Positions 18,629 through 24,368 of a stretch of DNA of 24,368 bases are shown here, piece after piece. The translations under genes were made by a program, and so were the position numbers. Each line of letters begins with the position of its first letter. Within the stretch, counting starts at the first letter, position 1. The DNA comes from Anthoceros angustus (lineage: Eukaryota > Streptophyta > Anthocerotopsida > Anthocerotales > Anthocerotaceae): positions 1 to 24,368 of the forward strand of contig VJWM01000386.1 of the NCBI GenBank assembly GCA_010909165.1, in the 5' to 3' direction. The notes beneath the pieces are model-generated. The model did no database searches. It saw nothing but the letters and a program-made list of their open reading frames with translations, and was not told where the DNA came from.

Positions 18629-19533
18629 GTGGTAGGAGAATCCGGGCACCCCAAGGTCCTCCCACTATAGCGGCCACACTTATCCCACTGCCGCAGACGT
18701 TGGGTTTCCCATGAGACTTGTGTGAAAATTCGAGGCCTTGTGGTCACCAATCGCTACCGCACAACTCACCTTCTCAACAAGCAAGGCGCCCACTACTCTC
18801 CCTCACAGCTGCACGCCTTTCGCTCGAAAATCGCCAACCCTTGACCCACAACGAACAACAAGGTCCGCCTCGGGCGAGGAGTCTATCACGGGCGCCGGGG
18901 ACCCCTGGTTCACACCGCGATTTCGTCCCTACTTCTAAGACCGAACTTGACCTACAACGACACAACACAATCAGCCTCGCAGAGGAGCCTACCACGGCGC
19001 CTGTGGACCCCCGGTTCACACCGATTTCGTCCCTACTTAAGGCTACTCTTCCACCTGTGGAGCGCTCTTACTTGCATTTGGGATTCCCCTTAGGCTCGCT
19101 GTGGCCTTCCACTAACACCTACACCTCTAATCCTCTACTCATCTTCTCATCTCCTCATCCTCTTCCTCCTAGTCTAACCTCGGGCTTGACTGGTTTCGCA
19201 CGACAACCCTGGGTCCGCCTCCACCAGCAAGTTCTTCCTTGGGCGGTTGCTATGAGTTTGACAGACAATGAACCTCCGGAGTCTTTCCTGTAGTCTACCC
19301 TCAAGAGAGTTCTGGGCATTTGCCACACACCCAAAGCAAAGCAATTTCAAAGAACCATTCACAAGGGGAGCAACTCGTTTAGGCACTTGCGTGAGCAAGT
19401 CCTCCACCAAGCACTCGACCACCGCGACTTCCTCTACCAGACTGTGTTGGCTCACACCGCACGAAATTCCTCTGTAATGGCAAAGGACTCGGAGCGTGGA
19501 AGCAAGACATGATACTTTATTTTGTGAAATCCT

Positions 19534-19550
19534 CCTCCTCTTATAGGAGG
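19534..19550 (-). promoter_or_regulatory. TATA box in a short hairpin, copy C core promoter
   Basis: On the - strand CCTCC, TATAAGA, GGAGG occur without gaps, identical to 665-681. It is followed on the same strand by GATTTCACAAAATAAAGTATC, also shared with 682-702. Confidence 0.65.
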
Positions 19551-20004
19551 CCTTCCACATACAACCTCCCTTGGGTGACCCTCCGCAGTCACCTTTTCCA
19601 ATATTCTATTATTTCCTACCGACATTTAAGGCTGGCATCTAAGTCTCTTCGATCCTAGGTAAATTCTATTCTAGCAACTTCACCTATGGCCACTCTTTAA
19701 TGTTGCCAACCTACACCACCTATCCTTCCCCCAAAGCTCATTTATGGTCATTGACAATCTCTTTGGGGTGGCAACGGGTTCCCTTGTTGGTCTTCTCATC
19801 CCCTTTGCGCTGGTCTTCCCTTTGCTGCTGGTCTTCCTCCTCGACTCCATGACTTTTGGGGCAAGTACCTTCGCCCTTCCGACCTTTGGGCACCTTCCCC
19901 GCCTTCCGCGGCGCCCGATTCCTCTGCCATCCAGCAATCGCGCCGCGCACTCGAATGGCCCATCTTCTAGCCTCCACCGCGACCGCGCTCCTTCAAAGGG
20001 CACC

Positions 20005-20053
20005 CTACCGCGGTAGTCCGCGGACTCGGGTAGGTGACTACCTACCATGGTAG
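20005..20053. repeat. palindrome cluster 1 in copy C
   Basis: CTACCGCGGTAG (20005-20016) and CTACCATGGTAG (20042-20053) are perfect 12-bp palindromes separated by GGACTCGGGTAGGTGACTAC-like sequence. The corresponding place at 206-260 holds CTACCATGGTAG and CACCGCGGGTAGG, so the cluster is shared but has drifted. Confidence 0.75.
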
Positions 20054-20426
20054 TCTGGTCCCTATCTCCTTCCCTCTTCCTCATCGGTGATGGTCCACAG
20101 GGTTGAGATCCTTTTGCTCCTTTCCTATTGTTTGATTTGTCCATACCTATTATGGAGCATGTCTTCAAAGGTTCCTCCCCATTTCTGACCGATGTTGTCA
20201 CCTCGCTAATTCCTCCGGGCCTTCTTTGCGTTGGTCTCCTCTCTTGGCCCGGCTCCTCCCTTATCCGTGGGGTGAGGGAATTTCTTACCCTTCTCCTGTC
20301 TTCACGGGCCATACCCGTCTCTCTCCTGGCATTGCTCCCTCAACCACCTTATCATCTATCTTAGGGGCATGTTGGATCCCCGCCCTTCCATCCTCAATCG
20401 TCGTGGCTGGCTCCCCTCGGTCCCAC

Positions 20427-20525
20427 GCGTAGGTACCGCCTACCGTAGTCGCACTACCGGCGTGGGTGGCACCACGGTAGTGGCAGACTACCGTGGTAGG
20501 GTGGTCACCACTGGTAGGGTGACCC
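20427..20525. repeat. palindrome cluster 2 in copy C
   Basis: Several GGTAC, CTACCGTAG and CACTACCGG words surround a perfect inverted pair CACTACC/GGTAGTG and the near-palindrome CTACCGTGGTAG (20488-20499). Dense short inverted repeats could fold into hairpins as RNA. Confidence 0.6.
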
Positions 20526-20766
20526 CCTACTGCTTCTGCGCCATCTCCTTCCTTTGGCCGAGGACTCATCCTCCTCTCCTTCACTTGTGGAACAAGTGAC
20601 CTCCTTCTCGCACTTATGTTGGTAGGTTGAGCTCCTCTTTGTGATTTTTCATTCTCCTAGGGAGACAACCTCCTCCTTAACATCTCCTGTGGGGGCCAAA
20701 GTACTTGCCTCCCCTACCATCGCACTCCCCTCAACAGCCCTTGCATCCATTGCCTCCTTCGACAGA

Positions 20767-20829
20767 CCTACGATGGTAGGCTGCCTCCCTACGGCGGTAG
20801 GCTGCCTTCCTACCGTGGTAGGTTGCCTT
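20767..20829. repeat. three 21-bp tandem units, each centred on a palindrome
   Basis: CCTACGATGGTAGGCTGCCT, CCTACGGCGGTAGGCTGCCT and CCTACCGTGGTAGGTTGCCT start at 20767, 20788 and 20809, an exact 21-bp period. Similar GGCTGCCTACCTACC words return at 22412-22450. Confidence 0.8.
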
Positions 20830-22330
20830 CTTCCCTCCTGTTTCCTTATGGCACTATGGGCTCCTCTCTCGCCATTTCTTCTCCAAACTCCTCGAAGTCC
20901 ATATCGCTTGTGACCTCATCAAAATCTAAGGGCCCTGGCTTAATCTGCACGAGGGCCTCCCTATCATCATCGTGTGGCCCAAGCATCCTCCTCTTCACAA
21001 TTATTGTAGGCCTCCACACACACCATGCCATCGCCCAATATTTTTGGCAATGGGTTTACACTCCAAACTACCACCATGCGCTTCATGAGTTGGGGTTTCT
21101 TGGCCTTGAAACCCTTCACGGCATCCACACGCTTCCTCGAACCAGCCTCATCCTTGCTTGGCTCTTAGCAATCCCATGAGGAGAACAAACACCAAGCTAA
21201 GCACCAAGAACACTAAGGACATCCCTCTTATAAGAAATTCACTCTCAAAACCAAGCCAAGGCACACCAAGACCCAAGAAATTGGTGCCACAAGAAAGAGA
21301 ACACCAAGAGGAGATGGCGGCATCACTCTTAAGAAGGCACACACAGCAGGCGCACACAAGCTCTAGCTCACTCCCTCTCTGCACTTTTAGGCAGTCTTTC
21401 TCATCGACAATTATAGCAACAGAGCTCCTAAATTGCAGCCATAGATTTGAGTGGTTGCAAGCATGTGGCCATATCCCATCCATTATTTACAGCCATAACC
21501 TCTAATTTCTATCGTAGCCATCAATCCCCACCATGAATCTAAGGATCCTTTCCATCCATCTTGCACAAATTCAAGACCCTAGTTGGTTTGCACCAAGAAG
21601 GCTCTTAAGTCATCAATCCTTCACTCTTGTGCAAGAGCAACATTCCTGCATCTCCTTGGCCCTAGGCTCCCATAGAGACCATCCTACCCATCAAAACCCA
21701 AGGAAAAGCTCAATCCTCAGCCTCCAAAATTGTGCGCCGGCTACCTGCAACTCCCTACTAAGAACTTTCCCAATCAGCTCCCTTGTGTCTTTTGCAAATA
21801 TAAGCTCATACTCCTCACACAAAAGGCACCCCATCTGATCCGATCCCACAGGACGCTTAACTCGAGTTCTATATATCCAGATATCCAACACACCAAGTTC
21901 CCTTGTGCATATCTTGTTGCATACATTTTGGTGTTTCATTATTGAACTCCTCACCAAGCTCCATTCTCCACATTTCTCCTTAGCGAACTCCTTGACCAAC
22001 TCTCGAATCAGCCTACCTTGCTGCCCAATTCTCCTCGCACCACAACGACCTCCCTTCACACCTACTTGCAGCCCAAGCTGAATTTTGCCTTCATGATGCA
22101 CACCCCATTGCGATTCCTTCACCATATTGCAGCCCATCGCAATACTACGCCTTCTGTGGTGCCACCTCCATCTTGCAGCCCAAATTCAGCTTGCCATGGC
22201 CTCTCCTAGTTCGACACGGCCCTATCATGCCATCCTCACATCATTACTCCACCGCAAGTACTTCCACATGCTTGCACGCCATGGCCTCCTCTTGCAAATG
22301 ACTAGCATTTGGTGCACCATAACTCCATTT

Positions 22331-23540
22331 CTCTCTGTCTTCTTCATCCTTCGCCTTGTGGCCTTCACCCAACCGCAACATGTGCTAGGCACTCTCAATT
22401 CCCTTCCTGAGGGCTGCCTACCTACCAACGTAGGCTGCCTACCTACCTGGTCTTTGGGTACCCAGGCTATAGTGGGTACCCACTCACCCTGTATGCGTGT
22501 TGTTCCTATCACGGTAGGGTGTGCACCTACCATGGTATGCGTCTCCCTATACACCATTTGGCCCTATCCGGCCTGCATCTCTTGAGCTCCTCTCTGGGGC
22601 TCGCTCATGGAGGTTTCCTCCTCCTCCCGGCAACCCCTCGGGTTCTACCACCGCTTCCTCCTCTTCCTTGCAGAGTCCTCCAGCCTTGATGCCGCAGCTT
22701 GACGATGCTTGTCCTCAGTGTCTTCTTCAACATAAAGGCAATGGTCTTTCCATGCTTGGCCTCGAGATGGACAATCTCGAATGGATGCCAAGAACCTTCC
22801 AGCTCCTTGCAATTTCCACACACACACCCGGCCTTGACCTCGCCCTTGCTCACAATTCCCCTAGCTCTTATACCCTTGCTTTTCCACGAGTTTCCAATTC
22901 TGTGATTTGAAGAAGGAATTCTCTAAGGTTCACGATTCTTACATCTTCTCTAGCAAGTTGAGAGTCCCTTCTCCAATTTCTCTTCAATTTTGACATGCCT
23001 TGCTCTTCCCAACACTCCTTTGGGCTTGGGCAAGCATTGCCTTCTTCCTTCCACCCGGCCCTTTCCTTCCTTCTTCTTCTCTTGTTGCACCCTACTTGTC
23101 TTGCCTATTTTCCTCCTCTGCTGCCTAGCTCGCGCCCCTCTTCTCTATCCCCGCACCACGTACATCGCACATCTGTGGGGCTCTTCTCAGCTCTTGGTGT
23201 GGCGGCGCCCCCTGCAGTGTTGGCGCCTCACCTTCAAGTTGTGACCTCCTACACACATGCAGCAGATAAAGATAACTTGGGGTTAGGAATGGTAACTACC
23301 AATCTACTCGCCCTTGGATATGCACCACGTGGCACCTTTTCTGATTGATTGAGTTTCCCAATTCCTCTTATACTAAGATACTATTTTCCCCTAGTTTCCT
23401 AACGGCCCAATCTAGCTTTTAATTTCCTATTCGACCCATTTATCTAGTCCACTATTGGTGGGCATATATAGTGGATATCTCCCTATCCTAATTTCCCTTT
23501 TGTCCAAGATCTCGTACACCCCGGTAGTCCGCCTTCCTCT
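22331..23540. other. unassigned, pyrimidine-rich DNA; may be the start of copy C
   Basis: It continues the composition of copy C but I could not align it with copy B. It includes GGCTGCCTACCTACC repeats, a CACCTACCATGGTA palindrome (about 22515-22530) and an 82-codon - strand frame (22605-22853) with a CVCGNCKELEGSW segment of unknown meaning. Bases 23280-23520 are AT-richer with an ACTATATATGCCC box on the - strand (near 23465). Confidence 0.35.
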
Positions 23541-24368
23541 CGACCTATGGTGTGGCCTCACGGTGTGCCACCTACCGCCCTTTGGACTGCCATTCCCTTG
23601 CACGGGGTCGTTTTGACCCGTTCTTCTTCCTCGGATATCCTCTTCGCCTTCCTAACAATATCCTACAACTCCAGCTTCAAGATTCTAAAATTTCTGGCAT
23701 GCTCCTCTTCAATCGTTCCTAGCCAAAAAAATCAAACTTGTTCGTCTTGGGCTCTTTTGGGCTGGTTGCCCAAACTATGCGCTCCATGCTAACTACTCGC
23801 ATCGTTCACCGCATGCCCGGTGTGGCCAAACGCTTAAGGACCCGTCCGTCCAGAGTTCCTCGTCATTACACGCCCTCTAGTCCGCCTTCCTCTCACTACT
23901 CTTACTACACTCTGCCTCTTGAGAAGAAAACGCGGGTGATCACTCCGGACCTCTCTCCGCTGCTCTACTGTGCCCTCCGTCCGGCCTACACGCCTCCCAA
24001 GTCCCTCCGCTCACTCTGCCCATCCTTCCGACGCTGGACCGCTGCTCCGGACGAGCAAGGGTCCTGTGTCGCTCTTCCCTGCACACACCACCACACGTTA
24101 GGGTCCGCTCACTGTGACCGGACCGGGCCTCCGGTGCCGTGCTCCGCCAAGACTCAGCCTCACGTTAGCAAGAAGACTCACAAGGGTCTGCAAGAAACGC
24201 GGCTTCTACCCCAAGAGAAAGATGATTTATTCAGAGCAGCCTCAGCCCTCTTATACTACGCCCAAGTCGGCCTTTTTATTACACTTATTCTCGAGCCGAG
24301 AGGATAGCAAGTCCGCGTGAGCAGAAGGCGAACGCATGGACGCGCTTGGTGAGGTGAAACCTAGGGCC
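23541..24368 (-). repeat. possible LTR of another retroelement, - strand, running off the window
   Basis: Read on the - strand it has TATAAGAGGG (RC of 24246-24255), an AATAAA about 15 bp beyond (RC of 24226-24231), then a GC-rich tract with GCCGCGTTTCTTGCAGACCC, a layout like the promoter, poly(A) signal and R-U5 of plant LTRs. No second copy is in the window and no terminal TG/CA could be set. A 189-codon + frame (23738-24307) is Ser/Pro/Arg-rich without a domain and is probably the antisense shadow. Confidence 0.3.

Larger units (their letters stand above)
18629..22330 (-). repeat. giant gypsy LTR (copy C), reversed relative to the gypsy body
   Basis: The reverse complement matches 11868-12778 (here 18629-19500), 1-715 (here about 19500-20340) and 6560-6900 of copy B (here about 22040-22330), in consistent order. 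That gives an LTR of at least 3.7 kb. Its downstream end reads CTACCAC then G, so the terminal CA is damaged or truncated by one base. The upstream end was not located. It contains the U5 tandem duplication (about 18835-19045), a TATA hairpin and clusters of CTACCNNGGTAG palindromes. No gene is seen; long open + frames are antisense shadows. Confidence 0.75.

Noticed and set aside
18718-19293. 191-codon + strand open frame
   Set aside because: It is the exact antisense of the giant LTR U5 that is non-coding in the copy at 11868-12778.
19680-20312. 210-codon - strand open frame in copy C, rich in Arg, Lys and Gly
   Set aside because: The homologous DNA at 1-500 has many indels and does not keep the frame, so coding conservation is absent.
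20427-20830. CRISPR-like array from regularly repeated palindromes
   Set aside because: Units are adjacent or irregular, no unique equal-length spacers, and the context is a plant retrotransposon LTR.
23738-24307. 189-codon + strand open frame as a host gene
   Set aside because: Ser/Pro/Arg-rich with no recognisable motif, and the opposite strand shows a promoter and poly(A)-signal layout; more likely a chance frame in GC-rich DNA.
1-24368. tRNA, rRNA or microRNA genes
   Set aside because: No cloverleaf with A and B box spacing or conserved rRNA segments were seen; TGGTATC at 11615-11625 is a primer-binding site, not a tRNA gene.

Overview
The window looks like nested repeat DNA from a large land-plant nuclear genome, probably an angiosperm (inferred from the retrotransposon families and plant-type splice sites; no marker gene fixes the species). 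No RNA gene, CRISPR array or intact long host gene was recognised. Almost everything is long-terminal-repeat (LTR) retrotransposon sequence, most of it broken by small frameshifts.

Layout. (1) Bases 1-715 are the promoter-side part of a very long Ty3/gypsy LTR on the + strand. (2) A Ty1/copia element on the - strand sits inside that LTR at 716-11867. It has ~250-bp LTRs, a tRNA-iMet-type primer site, a leader ORF, gag with a perfect CCHC knuckle, protease, integrase, reverse transcriptase and RNase H. (3) A second, related giant gypsy LTR (about 5960-9889, + strand) is inserted in the copia element between gag and protease. (4) The first gypsy LTR resumes at 11868 and ends at 12778. It is followed by a TGGCGC-type primer site and a decayed gypsy body: gag, protease, RT, RNase H and an integrase trace, to about 17900. 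(5) A third copy of the giant LTR lies in the opposite orientation from 18629 to at least 22330. (6) The right end (about 23540-24368) has features of another LTR on the - strand.

The most interesting part is 1190-2640. Between the copia stop codon (2763) and its 3' LTR there is a 1.8-kb stretch carrying a gene-like cassette on the opposite strand. It has a plant-style promoter with a TATA box, a GC-rich leader, three plausible GT-AG introns and exons that stay in frame across at least one proposed junction. It resembles a captured host-gene fragment that kept its introns because it is antisense to the copia RNA. I do not recognise the protein.

The giant LTRs share a TATA box inside a short hairpin, a tandem duplication in the downstream half, and many short palindromes of the type CTACCNNGGTAG. 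The opposite orientation of the LTRs on either side of the gypsy body is abnormal for an intact element. It implies inversion, independent insertion or an assembly join.
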